Positions 55,466 to 64,000 of a DNA stretch of 64,000 nt are shown piece after piece. The stretch is from Marilutibacter penaei (GTDB lineage Bacteria > Pseudomonadota > Gammaproteobacteria > Xanthomonadales > Xanthomonadaceae), in assembly GCF_014145395.1 (NCBI RefSeq), contig NZ_JACHTE010000007.1, forward strand, positions 62,001 through 126,000, in the 5' to 3' direction. Both the position numbers and the translations under genes were made by a program. Positions within the stretch are counted from its first letter, which is position 1. Each line of letters starts with the position of its first letter. The notes beneath the pieces were generated by a model. The model saw nothing but the letters and a program-made list of their open reading frames with translations, was not told the origin of the DNA and did not search any database.

Positions 55466-57214
55466 ATGCACCGCACCGTCCGCACGGCGCCACGCGCCGC
55501 CGCCCCCCGCGCCGCCCTGGGCGCGGCCATCGCCATCGCCTGCCTCGCAGCGGCCTGCAGTTCGCACAAGGAGGCGCCCCCGGCCGGGATCGCCGAGGAG
55601 GCCGCCCGCACCCGGGCCCAGGCGCGTGCCGAGGCGGATGCATCGGCGCAAACACGCGAGCTCCACAGTCTGCAGGTCACCGCGTCCCGGGCGCCCACGT
55701 CGATGCCGGCCCCACCCCCGCCGGTCGTCTTCGATGAGCCCAGCCCCGTCCATGGGTTGGGCATGCCCCCGGTGGCCAACACCGAGAACTACGACGAGAT
55801 CGAGGACAATCCGGTCCATCGCACCGTGGAAGCACCGGTCTCCACGTTCTCGATCGACGTCGACACTGGCAGCTACACGAACGTCCGCGCGATGCTCGAC
55901 GACGGCATCCGCCCGCCCGCCGACGCCGTCCGCGCCGAGGAATTCCTCAACTACTTCGACTACGGCCATCCGGCACCCAGCGACCGTGCCCAACCCTTCC
56001 GCGTCACCACCGAGCTGGCCCCGGCGCCGTGGAACGGTAAGCGCCAGCTGCTGATGATCGGTATCAAGGGCTACGAGGTGCCGAAGGCCGAACTGCCGCC
56101 GGCGAACCTGGTGTTCCTGATCGACAGTTCCGGCTCGATGGGCATGCCGGACAAGCTCCCGCTGCTCAAGCGCGCGTTCTCCCTGCTGGTACGCGAACTG
56201 CGCCCGCAGGATCGGGTGTCGATCGTGGTCTATGCGGGTTCGGCCGGCCTGGTGCTCCCGCCCACGCCGGGCGACCGCCAGGGCGAGATCCTCGCGGCGC
56301 TGGAGCGGCTGGAGGCCGGCGGCAGCACCAATGGCGGCGAAGGCATCCAGCTCGCCTATGCGATGGCGCGGCAGGGCTACGTGGAAGGGGGCGTGAACCG
56401 GGTGATCCTGGCGACCGACGGTGACTTCAATGTCGGCACGGTGGATCAGGGCGCGCTGGAAACCCTGGTCGCCGACCAGCGCGCGTCGGGCATCGCGCTG
56501 AGCACGCTCGGATTCGGGCGCGGCAACTACAACGACGCGATGGCGGAGCAGCTGGCGAACGTCGGCAACGGCAACCATGCCTACATCGACAACGTCCATG
56601 AAGCCCGCAAGGTGCTGGTCGAGGAGATGGGTTCGACACTCATGACCATCGCCAGCGACGTCAAGATCCAGGTCGAGTTCAATCCGGCGCGGGTCGCCGA
56701 GTACAGGCTGATCGGTTACGAGAACCGCATCCTGGCCCGCGAGGACTTCGACAACGACCGGGTGGACGCCGGGGAGATCGGCGCGGGGCACGAGGTCACG
56801 GCCCTCTACGAGATCACGCCGCCGGGCTCGGGCGTGGAGCGCCTGCCGCCCCTGCGCTACGGCGAACCCGCGCGACCCGGCACCCTGCAGGGCGAAGTCG
56901 CCCACCTGCGCCTGCGCTACAAGGTACCGGGACGCAGCGACAGCACCTTGCTGGAAACCCCGGTCAACGCCGCCAGCGCACGTGCCGAAGCGAGCGACTC
57001 CCTGCGCTTCGCCGCGTCGGTCGCGGGCTTCGCCGACCTGCTCCGCGGTGGAAGCCGCTTCGACGGCTGGGACTGGCAGGCGGTGCTGGCCACCGCGCGC
57101 GGCGCGCGCGGCGAGGACCCGCGGGGCGAGCGTGCCGCGTTCGTCGGATTGGTGGAGACCGCGGGCACGCTCGTGCCCCCTGCCTCCGGCGGTCACGCCG
57201 CCATCAGCGAATAG
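55466..57214 (+). CDS. VWA-domain lipoprotein (YfbK-like, with DUF3520 C-terminus)
   Basis: 582 residues from ATG 55466, preceded by GGGAG. Lipoprotein signal with LAAACS lipobox; an Ala/Glu-rich linker; a conserved pre-VWA segment (TFSIDVDTGSYTNVRAML, FLNYFDYGHPAP); VWA domain about 210-390 with MIDAS DSSGSMG and ATDGDFNVG; and a DUF3520-like end. Family members are envelope proteins, likely binding a protein partner through a divalent metal. It converges on the GGDEF-EAL gene with an 8-bp gap. Confidence 0.9.
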   Translation: MHRTVRTAPRAAAPRAALGAAIAIACLAAACSSHKEAPPAGIAEEAARTRAQARAEADASAQTRELHSLQVTASRAPTSMPAPPPPVVFDEPSPVHGLGMPPVANTENYDEIEDNPVHRTVEAPVSTFSIDVDTGSYTNVRAMLDDGIRPPADAVRAEEFLNYFDYGHPAPSDRAQPFRVTTELAPAPWNGKRQLLMIGIKGYEVPKAELPPANLVFLIDSSGSMGMPDKLPLLKRAFSLLVRELRPQDRVSIVVYAGSAGLVLPPTPGDRQGEILAALERLEAGGSTNGGEGIQLAYAMARQGYVEGGVNRVILATDGDFNVGTVDQGALETLVADQRASGIALSTLGFGRGNYNDAMAEQLANVGNGNHAYIDNVHEARKVLVEEMGSTLMTIASDVKIQVEFNPARVAEYRLIGYENRILAREDFDNDRVDAGEIGAGHEVTALYEITPPGSGVERLPPLRYGEPARPGTLQGEVAHLRLRYKVPGRSDSTLLETPVNAASARAEASDSLRFAASVAGFADLLRGGSRFDGWDWQAVLATARGARGEDPRGERAAFVGLVETAGTLVPPASGGHAAISE

Positions 57215-57222
57215 GATCGCCG

Positions 57223-60114
57223 TCAGGCCCGCGCCCGGTAAGCCGGCGCGGGCGCGGGGCGACCGTACAGGTAGCCCTGCCCCCGTTCGCAGCCCAGGTC
57301 GCGCAGGATCGCGGCCTGGCGTTCTGTTTCGATACCCTCGCCCACCGTGTAGATGCCCAGCGTGCCCGCAAGCGCCTGGATGGCCCGGACCACGGCCACG
57401 CTCTCGTGGCCTTCGTCCTCGGAGTCGAGCCCGGCCACGAAGCTCCGGTCGATCTTCAGGCACTCCAGCGGGAACCGGTGGAGGTAGGACAGCGCGGAGT
57501 AGCCGGTCCCGAAATCGTCCAGCTGGGCCAGCACGCCGTGGGTGCGAAGCTGCTTCAGCATGCGGATCGCACGCGGCGCGTCGTCCAGCAGCGCGACCTC
57601 GGTGATCTCCACGCGGAGGCGGTTCGGATCGGCGCCGCACTTCTCGATCAGCCGAAGCAGCCGATCGGCGAAGTCGTCGGAACGGAAGTGCCGGGGCGAC
57701 ACGTTGATCGACACGTAACTGTCGCCGGGTTCGTCGGCAAGCTGCCACAGCACGCGGCGGTACATCACCCAGTCGACCTCTTCGATCAGGCCGCTGTCCT
57801 CGCCCAGGCCGATGAATTCGCCCGGCAACAGCAGGCCGCGACGCTCGTGCTTCCAGCGCAACAGGGCTTCGTGGCCGACCACCTTGCTGTCCTCCAGCCG
57901 GATGATCGGCTGGTAGAACGCCACGAAGTCGTCGCTGTTGATCGCGCGGCGCAGGTCGGCTTCCAGGTCCAGGATGCGCACCGCTTCGTCACGCATCGCC
58001 TCGTCGAACACCGCCCAGCGGTCGCGCCCGCCCGCCTTCGCGCGGTACATCGCGGCGTCCGCGTCGCGCAGCAGGCCGGCGCCGTTGCGGTAGTTGCGCG
58101 TCCAGAATGCGATCCCGATGCTCGCCGACGGGAACACCTCGCGACCGGCCACCCAGCATGGTGCGCTCAACGCGGCGAGGACGCGCTCGGCGAGGCGTTC
58201 GGCGACGCTGCGGTCCTCCAGGCTCTCGATCAGGATCGCGAATTCGTCGCCGCCGAGCCGGGCGACCACGTCTTCCTCGCGCATGGCCGACACGATCCGC
58301 CGCCCGGCCTCGACCAGCAGGTCGTCGCCGGCCGAGTGACCGGCACTGTCGTTCACCAGCTTGAAGCGATCGAGGTCCAGGAACAGGACCGCGAACACGG
58401 CGTCCGGGGCCTGCCGGGCACGGCTGATCGCCATGCCCAGGCGTTCCAGCAGCTGGCTGCGGTTGGGCAATCCCGTCAGTGCATCGTGGCGTGCCTGGTA
58501 GGTGAGTCGCTGTTCGGCACGCAGGCGCTCGCCGATCTGTTCCAGGAGTTCCGCGTTGGCCTGGGCGAGTTCGTGCGTGCGGGCTTCGACCCGCTGCTCG
58601 AGTTCGGCATGGGCGGCCACCAGGCGGTCCTGGGCCCGCTTCCGGGCCAGGCCGATGCTGATGTGGTGCGCGACGAAGGTCAGCAACGCCTGGTCGCGCT
58701 GGGTAAACGTCACCGCGGAGGAGTAGCTCTGCACCACGATGACCCCCACCACGTTGCCATCGTGAAGCAGGGGCACCCCGAGCCAGCAATGCGGCAGGGC
58801 GCCGAACAGCACCGCTTCACCGGTCTGGTTCAGGTACGCGATCTGGTTGCTGTCCGCGAGCAGCGCCTCGCCGTGGTTGATCACGTACTCGGTCAGGCCG
58901 GGGCCGAGCGGACGGCTGTCACGCCGCATGTCCCGTTCATCGACGGTGTAGGGGAAATGCAGGGTTTCGCCGTCGTCATCGACGATGGCGATGTAGAAAT
59001 TGCGCGCGTAGAGCAGTTCGCCGACCACGTCGTGGGTGCTGGCATAGAACTTCTCCAGCGTCTCGGAGGTGATCGACAGCTCGGCGATGCGGAACAGCGC
59101 CCGCTGCAGGCGCTCGCCCCGCTGGCGCTCGACGATCTCCGCCTGCAGGTCGCGGTTGCTCTGCCGCAGGGCACGGGTCCGCTCCTCGACCCGCTGTTCG
59201 AGCTGCTCGCGCGCCTTGCGACGGTCCACCGCGGTCAGCACGTGCTGGGCGACGAACTGGAGCAAGGCACGCTCTTCGTCGCCATAGAGCCCGGCATCGG
59301 TATAGGACTGCACGACGAGGGCACCGCACACCTGGCCGTCGCGACGCATGGTCACGCCCAGCCAGTCCTTGCTGTCGGGTCCGTGGCGATCGTCGCGCAG
59401 CACGCCCAGGCGACGGCGGACCTGCTCGGACGGGCCGTACTCGGCCTCGCCGTGCTTCAACAACGCGATGGTCACGCTGTTGGGCAGGTCGTCCTCGTGG
59501 ATCTCGCGCTCGGGATCCGGCTCGTAGGAGTCGCTGGAATCCGCGAAATAGAGGAACCGGACACTGCGGCGGTCCGCGTCGTACAGGACGATGTACAGGT
59601 TCTCCGCGTGCATCAGCCCGCGGACGACGCCGTGGATCCGGCCCAGCATCTCGGCCATGTCCCGGTCCGATCCGGAAAGGTCGGCGATCTCGTAGAGCGC
59701 TTGTTGCAGGCGCTCGGATTTTTCCAGCGACACCACCCGCGCACGCGCACGCTCCGTCGCGAGGTGGGCGTCCACCAGCCGCCGCGCCATGGCCTGCCAG
59801 ACCTCGCGCGCGGACTGCAGCATGGGCTCCCCGAGCTGGGCCGAGACCGCGGCGCGGATCCCATCCTCCGTCGTCCAGCTCACGCCGACATGCCGGGAGT
59901 CCTGCGTGTCGACCGTGCCTGACAGCAGGCGTTCGATCTCTTCGGGCTCCAGGGGCATGCCCGCCAGGCAAGGTCCGGGCGCACCGGGCACGTCCCAGCA
60001 GATCGTCAGGTGGGCATCGCAGAACAATGACTGCCGCAGGGCCCGGGCCAGGTCGGACGGCGTGACATGCGGGTCTTCCAGAGGCTGTACGACCTCGTTC
60101 TCGACGCTATGCAC
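57223..60114 (-). CDS. GAF-GAF-GGDEF-EAL c-di-GMP synthase/phosphodiesterase
   Basis: 963 residues. N-terminal unassigned domain (about 1-130), GAF (about 145-300), coiled coil, second GAF (about 345-500), coiled coil, GGDEF (about 540-700) with intact GGDEF, then EAL (about 715-955) with HEALLRW, INVSPRHF, VEITEVAL, LDDFGTGYS and KIDRSF. Both catalytic sets look complete, so it may be bifunctional; which activity dominates cannot be told. No membrane helix, so it is a cytosolic sensor. An RxxD inhibitory site is not visible before GGDEF. Confidence 0.93.
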   Translation of the reverse strand: MHSVENEVVQPLEDPHVTPSDLARALRQSLFCDAHLTICWDVPGAPGPCLAGMPLEPEEIERLLSGTVDTQDSRHVGVSWTTEDGIRAAVSAQLGEPMLQSAREVWQAMARRLVDAHLATERARARVVSLEKSERLQQALYEIADLSGSDRDMAEMLGRIHGVVRGLMHAENLYIVLYDADRRSVRFLYFADSSDSYEPDPEREIHEDDLPNSVTIALLKHGEAEYGPSEQVRRRLGVLRDDRHGPDSKDWLGVTMRRDGQVCGALVVQSYTDAGLYGDEERALLQFVAQHVLTAVDRRKAREQLEQRVEERTRALRQSNRDLQAEIVERQRGERLQRALFRIAELSITSETLEKFYASTHDVVGELLYARNFYIAIVDDDGETLHFPYTVDERDMRRDSRPLGPGLTEYVINHGEALLADSNQIAYLNQTGEAVLFGALPHCWLGVPLLHDGNVVGVIVVQSYSSAVTFTQRDQALLTFVAHHISIGLARKRAQDRLVAAHAELEQRVEARTHELAQANAELLEQIGERLRAEQRLTYQARHDALTGLPNRSQLLERLGMAISRARQAPDAVFAVLFLDLDRFKLVNDSAGHSAGDDLLVEAGRRIVSAMREEDVVARLGGDEFAILIESLEDRSVAERLAERVLAALSAPCWVAGREVFPSASIGIAFWTRNYRNGAGLLRDADAAMYRAKAGGRDRWAVFDEAMRDEAVRILDLEADLRRAINSDDFVAFYQPIIRLEDSKVVGHEALLRWKHERRGLLLPGEFIGLGEDSGLIEEVDWVMYRRVLWQLADEPGDSYVSINVSPRHFRSDDFADRLLRLIEKCGADPNRLRVEITEVALLDDAPRAIRMLKQLRTHGVLAQLDDFGTGYSALSYLHRFPLECLKIDRSFVAGLDSEDEGHESVAVVRAIQALAGTLGIYTVGEGIETERQAAILRDLGCERGQGYLYGRPAPAPAYRARA

Positions 60115-60320
60115 GGAAGCTCAGCCCTCTATTGCGACGCCCTGCGCCCCACCCCGCGGGCATGGGAAGGCGACACGCACAACCCCGAACCGGACCCGTG
60201 TGCGTTCGGTCTTCCATGAACCTCGTTGTCCCCATGCCCAGGCAGCCGCTGCTGCCTCCCTCCGTCACACAATGCACGAGCTTCTTCCCGACGGCAACGC
60301 CTCCACGTACCCTTCACGGG

Positions 60321-60890
60321 ATGGATGCCGGGGCCCCGCCAGAAGCTGAACAGGACAACGACGCCACCCTCATGGCGGCCTGGGTGCGCGGTGACGATGC
60401 AGCGTTCGACCGCCTCTACGCGCGGCATCGCGGGCCCCTGTTCCGGTTCATGGTTCAACAGTTGCGCAACCGGGCGCTGGCCGAGGAATGTTTCCAGGAC
60501 GTCTGGCAACGGGTGATTGGAGCGCGCGCGCGTTGGACGCCGGATGCCGCATTCAGCACCTGGCTGTACCGCATCGCCCACAATAGGTTGAACGATCACT
60601 GGCGTGCCCAGAAGCACCGCCCCCCCGCCCCGGACGATGCCGACCTCCGTGCCGCGCGCATTCCCGACCCCGTCACGCCGGAGCGCCAGCTGTCCGAGTT
60701 CGAACAGCGACGCGAACTGCAACGGGCGATCGATGCGCTGCCGGAAGAGCAGCGCGAAGTCGTCCTGCTACGCCTCGGCCGTGAGCTGAGTCTCGAGGAA
60801 ATCGGCGAGATCACGGGGGCCGGCCGGGAAACCGTCAAATCGCGGCTGCGCTACGCCATGGCGAAGCTGCGCGAGAGCCTGAACCCATGA
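60321..60890 (+). CDS. ECF RNA polymerase sigma factor
   Basis: 189 residues from ATG 60321. Region 2 (RHRGPLFRFMVQQL, AEECFQDVWQRV and STWLYRIAHNRLND), a Pro-rich linker, and region 4 (ALPEEQREVVLLRL, SLEEIGEITG and TVKSRLRYAMAKLRE). Directs RNA polymerase to stress promoters. It overlaps the next gene, a probable anti-sigma factor, by ATGA. The 206 bp between this gene and the GGDEF-EAL gene should hold both promoters; no autoregulated ECF-type box was identified with confidence. Confidence 0.93.
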   Translation: MDAGAPPEAEQDNDATLMAAWVRGDDAAFDRLYARHRGPLFRFMVQQLRNRALAEECFQDVWQRVIGARARWTPDAAFSTWLYRIAHNRLNDHWRAQKHRPPAPDDADLRAARIPDPVTPERQLSEFEQRRELQRAIDALPEEQREVVLLRLGRELSLEEIGEITGAGRETVKSRLRYAMAKLRESLNP

Positions 60891-61897
60891 ACCGCTTCCC
60901 GAACGATCCACTGACCCCCGAAGAGCGCGCGCTGGCCGCACGCCTCGGGGCGATGGGTCCACATGAGGGCCCGCCCCCGGAACTCGACGCGCGCATCCGC
61001 TCGGCGGCGCGCGCGGCGACCCGCGCCCGCCCGCACGCGCGGCGCCGTCGCTGGCTCGGGCTCAGTGGCGGCGCCGGCGGACTGGTGACCGGCCTGGGCA
61101 TGGCCGCCTCGTTGACGCTCGTGCTGGGCGTGGTCTGGCAACTGCGACCGATGGAGAGCACCGTCCCGGTCCCCCGGGAATCGACCGACGGAGCTGCCGT
61201 GATGGTGGAGCACCTGCCGCGTGCGCCGTCGCGCTTGCGGCAACCGCCCCCGCCGCCTGCCGAGCCCACGGCTTTGCCCCCCGCCGCCCTGCCCTCCGGT
61301 GCGCCGGCAACCGACGAGACCGTGACCGCCATTGCGGACGACGTAGCGGCGGCGACGGCCGAGGCCGAGGGCGCCGCCAAGGCGGCACGGGAGGCCGAGC
61401 GGCAGGCGGCCGACGCGCGCAGCGCGATGCGCGATGCGGACATCGCTCGCCAGCAGGCGGTCGAGCGGGCGCACGCAGGACAACGCGCTCAACGCGAGGC
61501 AGGCGCCGCCGAGGACATGGCGGGGGTGGCCGAGGCCGCGGCGGCCGAGGACAGTCCTGCACCTGAATCTGCACCTGCCCCGGCGCGCCGAGCGACCTAC
61601 ACCCGCTCCGCGCGTGCGACGGCTGACGCCGCCGTGCGCCCCTTGAAGAACGTCGGGAGCGCCCCGCAGGCCGCTGCCGCATCCGCCCCCCTGGCTGCGA
61701 CGGATGCCGCCTCCCTGCCCGACGTGGGCCTGGACCGCGACCTGGACGTGGACGATTGGCTGCAACGCATCCGTGACCGCCGCGACGCAGGCCAGACCGA
61801 GGCGGCGCGGGAGAGCCTCGATGCGTTCGTGCATGCCCATCCGGGGGTCACCCTCCCCGATGACCTCCAGGCCCTCGTCGACCCCGGCGCCCGATGA
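60887..61897 (+). CDS. Probable membrane anti-sigma factor with Ala/Glu-rich coiled coil
   Basis: 336 residues. Cytosolic N-terminal part (1-65) that would hold the sigma factor, one membrane helix (about 66-85, GGLVTGLGMAASLTLVLGVV), a Pro-rich stretch, an Ala-rich coiled coil (about 145-210; AAKAAREAERQAADARSA) and a conserved-looking C-terminus (DVDDWLQRIRDRRDAGQTEA). I see no zinc anti-sigma HxxxCxxC motif. Assigned from its overlap with the ECF gene and from topology rather than homology. Confidence 0.7.
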   Translation: MNRFPNDPLTPEERALAARLGAMGPHEGPPPELDARIRSAARAATRARPHARRRRWLGLSGGAGGLVTGLGMAASLTLVLGVVWQLRPMESTVPVPRESTDGAAVMVEHLPRAPSRLRQPPPPPAEPTALPPAALPSGAPATDETVTAIADDVAAATAEAEGAAKAAREAERQAADARSAMRDADIARQQAVERAHAGQRAQREAGAAEDMAGVAEAAAAEDSPAPESAPAPARRATYTRSARATADAAVRPLKNVGSAPQAAAASAPLAATDAASLPDVGLDRDLDVDDWLQRIRDRRDAGQTEAARESLDAFVHAHPGVTLPDDLQALVDPGAR

Positions 61898-62493
61898 CCC
61901 GGGACACGCTGGTGGCACGCGTCGAGCACGCGATCGAGGTCAAGCACAGTCGCTTCCTCGCGCAGGCGGCACCGGTGGCGTCACCCGAGGCGGCCACGGC
62001 GTTCTTCGAGGACGCCGGCGACCCGGCGGCCACGCATAACTGCTGGGCGTGGCGCATCGATGGCGAATACCGGTTCAACGACGACGGCGAACCCGCGTCG
62101 ACGGCGGGACGCCCCATCCTCGCCGCCATCGAGGGCCAGGGGCTCGACCGCGTGGCCGTGGTGGTGACGCGCTGGTACGGCGGCATCAAGCTCGGCGCCG
62201 GTGGACTCGTCCGTGCCTATGGCGGTTGCGCGTCCGAATGCCTGCGCACCGCCGCGCGCGTGCCACTGGTCAGGATGGCGAAAGTGGACGTGCGCTTCGG
62301 CTTCGAGCACACCGGCGCGGTCCATGGCGTGCTCGCGCAGATGCCGGTCGACAAGGAGGCGGAATCGTTCGATGCAGGCGGGGCGCGCCTTCGGCTCCAG
62401 CTCCCGGCCGACGCCATGGAGACCTTGAAAGCACGCCTGCGCGACGCCACCCGGGACCGGGTACGCCTGGAGAACCTGGAACACGATGACTGA
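61894..62493 (+). CDS. yigZ: YigZ/IMPACT family protein
   Basis: 199 residues. N-terminal IMPACT (UPF0029) domain with KHSRFLAQ, HNCWAWRI, DDGEPASTAGRPIL and VVVTRWYGGIKLGAGGLVRAYG, and a ferredoxin-like C-terminal DUF1949-type domain. The biochemical role is not settled. ATGA overlap with the anti-sigma-like gene upstream and an 8-nt overlap with the ABC exporter downstream make this a coupled run. Confidence 0.93.
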   Translation: MTRDTLVARVEHAIEVKHSRFLAQAAPVASPEAATAFFEDAGDPAATHNCWAWRIDGEYRFNDDGEPASTAGRPILAAIEGQGLDRVAVVVTRWYGGIKLGAGGLVRAYGGCASECLRTAARVPLVRMAKVDVRFGFEHTGAVHGVLAQMPVDKEAESFDAGGARLRLQLPADAMETLKARLRDATRDRVRLENLEHDD

Positions 62494-64000
62494 GTCCAAG
62501 ACGCGCGATGCCGTGCGTGAGAAAGCACCGGTGGGCCAGCTGCGCACCCTGTGGCCATTCGTCGTCCGCCACAGGGGCCTGTTCGGCGCGTGGCTGCTCG
62601 CGCTCGCCGCCTCGTCGGCAGCCACGCTCAGCCTGCCTCCGGCCTTCCGCACCGTCATCGACCACGGCTTCGCCTCCGGCGGCGACGGCATCGATCGTGC
62701 GTTCGGCCTGCTGTTCCTGGTGGCCATCGCCCTGGCCTTCGCCACCGCCGCGCGCTTCTTCTTCGTCTCGCTGCTCGGCGAACGCGTCGTCGCCGATCTC
62801 CGCCAGCGGCTCTACGGCCACTTGATGGGTCTGGATGCGGCTTTCCACGACGCGAACCGCAGCGGCGAGCTGGTCTCGCGGCTGACCGCCGACGCCGAGC
62901 TGCTGCGCAGCGTCGTGGCCACCAGCATGTCGGTCGCCCTGCGCAGTACCGTCACCTTCCTCGGCAGCATCGCGATGCTGTTCGTGACCAGTCCGCGACT
63001 GGCGGCGTACGCGGTCATCGGCATTCCATTGGCGGTCCTGCCGATCGTCATGGGCGCACGTCGCCTGCAGAAGATCTCGCGCACCGCGCAGGACCGGATC
63101 GCCGATGCCAATGCGCTGGCGACGGAGACCCTGGGCGCGGTGCGCACGGTGCAGGCCCATGCACGCGAACCCTGGGAGCGCGGACGCTTCGGCGAGGCCG
63201 TGGCCCAGGCCGTGGCGACCGCACGGCGTCGCATACGGGTGCAGGCGATGGTGACGGCGATCGCGATCAGCCTGGTGTTCGGCGCGATCACCCTGGTGCT
63301 GTGGTCGGGCGCGCATGACGTCGCCGCGGGCCGCATGAGCGCGGGGACCCTGGGGCAGTTCGTGCTGTATGCGTTGATCGGTGGCGGCTCCGTGGGCGCC
63401 TTGGCCGAAGTCTGGAACGAACTGCAGCGGGCCGCGGGTGGCATGGGCCGGATCGGCGAACTCCTCGACGCCCGGCCCCGTATCCTCGCGCCCGATCCAC
63501 CCGAGCCGCTGCCGACACCGGTTCGCGGCGAGATCCGCTTCGAAGGCGTCACCTTCCATTACCCCAACCGCCCTGACCTCCCCGCACTCGAACATTTCGA
63601 CCTGCACGTCGCCCCCGGCGAAACCGTCGCGCTGGTCGGTCCGTCCGGGGCGGGCAAGAGCACGGTACTCTCGCTGCTGCTGCGCTTCCACGATCCCGAC
63701 GCCGGGGCGATCCGCATCGACGACGTCGACATCCGCCGGCTCGACCCGGCTGGACTGCGCGATGCAATCGCACTGGTACCGCAACAGCCGACCCTGTTCG
63801 CGACCAGCGCACGCGAGAACATCCGCTACGGGCGCCTGGAGGCCAGCGACCAGGACATCGACGCCGCGGCGACCGCGGCGCATGCGGCCGAGTTCCTGGA
63901 CGCGCTTCCCGAAGGACTGGACACCGAACTCGGTGAACGCGGCGCACGCCTGTCCGGCGGCCAGCAGCAGCGCGTGGTCATCGCGCGTGCCCTGCTGAAG
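62486..64000 (+). CDS. ABC exporter, fused permease-ATPase (cut by window edge)
   Basis: 505 residues visible from ATG 62486, open to the right edge. Six-helix ABC membrane domain (about 20-310), then the ATPase with Walker A GPSGAGKS, Q-loop LVPQQPTLFA and signature LSGGQQQR; the Walker B and later motifs lie past the edge. MsbA/MDR-like half-transporter expected to work as a homodimer. Substrate unknown. It overlaps yigZ by 8 nt. Confidence 0.93.
   Translation, partial: MTESKTRDAVREKAPVGQLRTLWPFVVRHRGLFGAWLLALAASSAATLSLPPAFRTVIDHGFASGGDGIDRAFGLLFLVAIALAFATAARFFFVSLLGERVVADLRQRLYGHLMGLDAAFHDANRSGELVSRLTADAELLRSVVATSMSVALRSTVTFLGSIAMLFVTSPRLAAYAVIGIPLAVLPIVMGARRLQKISRTAQDRIADANALATETLGAVRTVQAHAREPWERGRFGEAVAQAVATARRRIRVQAMVTAIAISLVFGAITLVLWSGAHDVAAGRMSAGTLGQFVLYALIGGGSVGALAEVWNELQRAAGGMGRIGELLDARPRILAPDPPEPLPTPVRGEIRFEGVTFHYPNRPDLPALEHFDLHVAPGETVALVGPSGAGKSTVLSLLLRFHDPDAGAIRIDDVDIRRLDPAGLRDAIALVPQQPTLFATSARENIRYGRLEASDQDIDAAATAAHAAEFLDALPEGLDTELGERGARLSGGQQQRVVIARALLK

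Noticed and set aside
57406-59922. 838-codon plus-strand frame opposite the GAF-GGDEF-EAL gene
   Set aside because: Composition matches a codon-position mirror of the real gene and has no family features.

Overview
The window is GC-rich, gene-dense DNA from a gammaproteobacterium of the Xanthomonadaceae/Lysobacteraceae (Lysobacter, Luteimonas or a close relative). The assignment rests on the acetylated-intermediate arginine cluster (argF'-argG-argE'-argB with an N-acetylornithine transcarbamylase), a FimX-type REC-PAS-GGDEF-EAL protein, a lysine/alanine-rich DksA, and gene orders such as mtaD-ubiG-gph and efp/epmB that I recall from this family. It is inference from protein content; no database was searched.

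Layout. 1-4.1 kb: arginine biosynthesis operon on the minus strand, its last visible gene cut by the left edge. 4.3-9.2 kb: UmoD-like secreted protein, cysS, sufE, dksA, yidD and a LytM peptidase. 9.2-16.1 kb: a minus-strand run with a membrane diguanylate cyclase, folE2, a tightly overlapped mtaD-ubiG-gph-squalene-synthase-like operon, and efp. 16.2-27.5 kb: epmB (modifies EF-P), fimX, htpX, gluQ, phaB-phaR, an M48 protease, an FGE-like lipoprotein and rnd. 27.5-32.6 kb: tRNA-Ala(CGC), tRNA-Arg(CCT), ALDH7, pyrD, murB and a DMT transporter. 32.7-42.6 kb is the accessory zone: an MntA-HepT toxin-antitoxin pair, a MazG-like plus nuclease-helicase (DUF2075) operon that looks like a defence unit, an AbrB-Doc pair with a 16-bp palindromic operator, and a Ser/Thr kinase divergent from an FHA-diguanylate cyclase, bracketed by large palindromic repeats. 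42.6-50.1 kb: PAP2 phosphatase, ispG, DUF1254/1214 lipoprotein, RegBA-type redox two-component system and a TonB-dependent receptor. 50.1-50.9 kb: a gene-free block of nested repeats. 50.9-64 kb: sialidase-like lipoprotein, xseA, aldehyde dehydrogenase, VWA lipoprotein, GAF-GAF-GGDEF-EAL protein, and an ECF sigma/putative anti-sigma/yigZ/ABC exporter run cut by the right edge.

The most unusual structure is a repeat module. Two palindromic element families, called A and B here, occur four times in a fixed relative orientation (A, 69-120 bp spacer, inverted B). Each A copy has a conserved core with a small hairpin, enclosed by 27-29-bp arms that differ between loci but remain complementary within each copy; B copies show compensatory changes in both outer and inner stems. 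One A copy carries about 90 extra bases folding as three further hairpins. The structure, rather than the arm sequence, seems to be what is conserved.

The window is also rich in c-di-GMP functions: a 7TMR-type diguanylate cyclase, degenerate FimX, an FHA-GGDEF protein next to a kinase, and an apparently bifunctional GAF-GGDEF-EAL protein.
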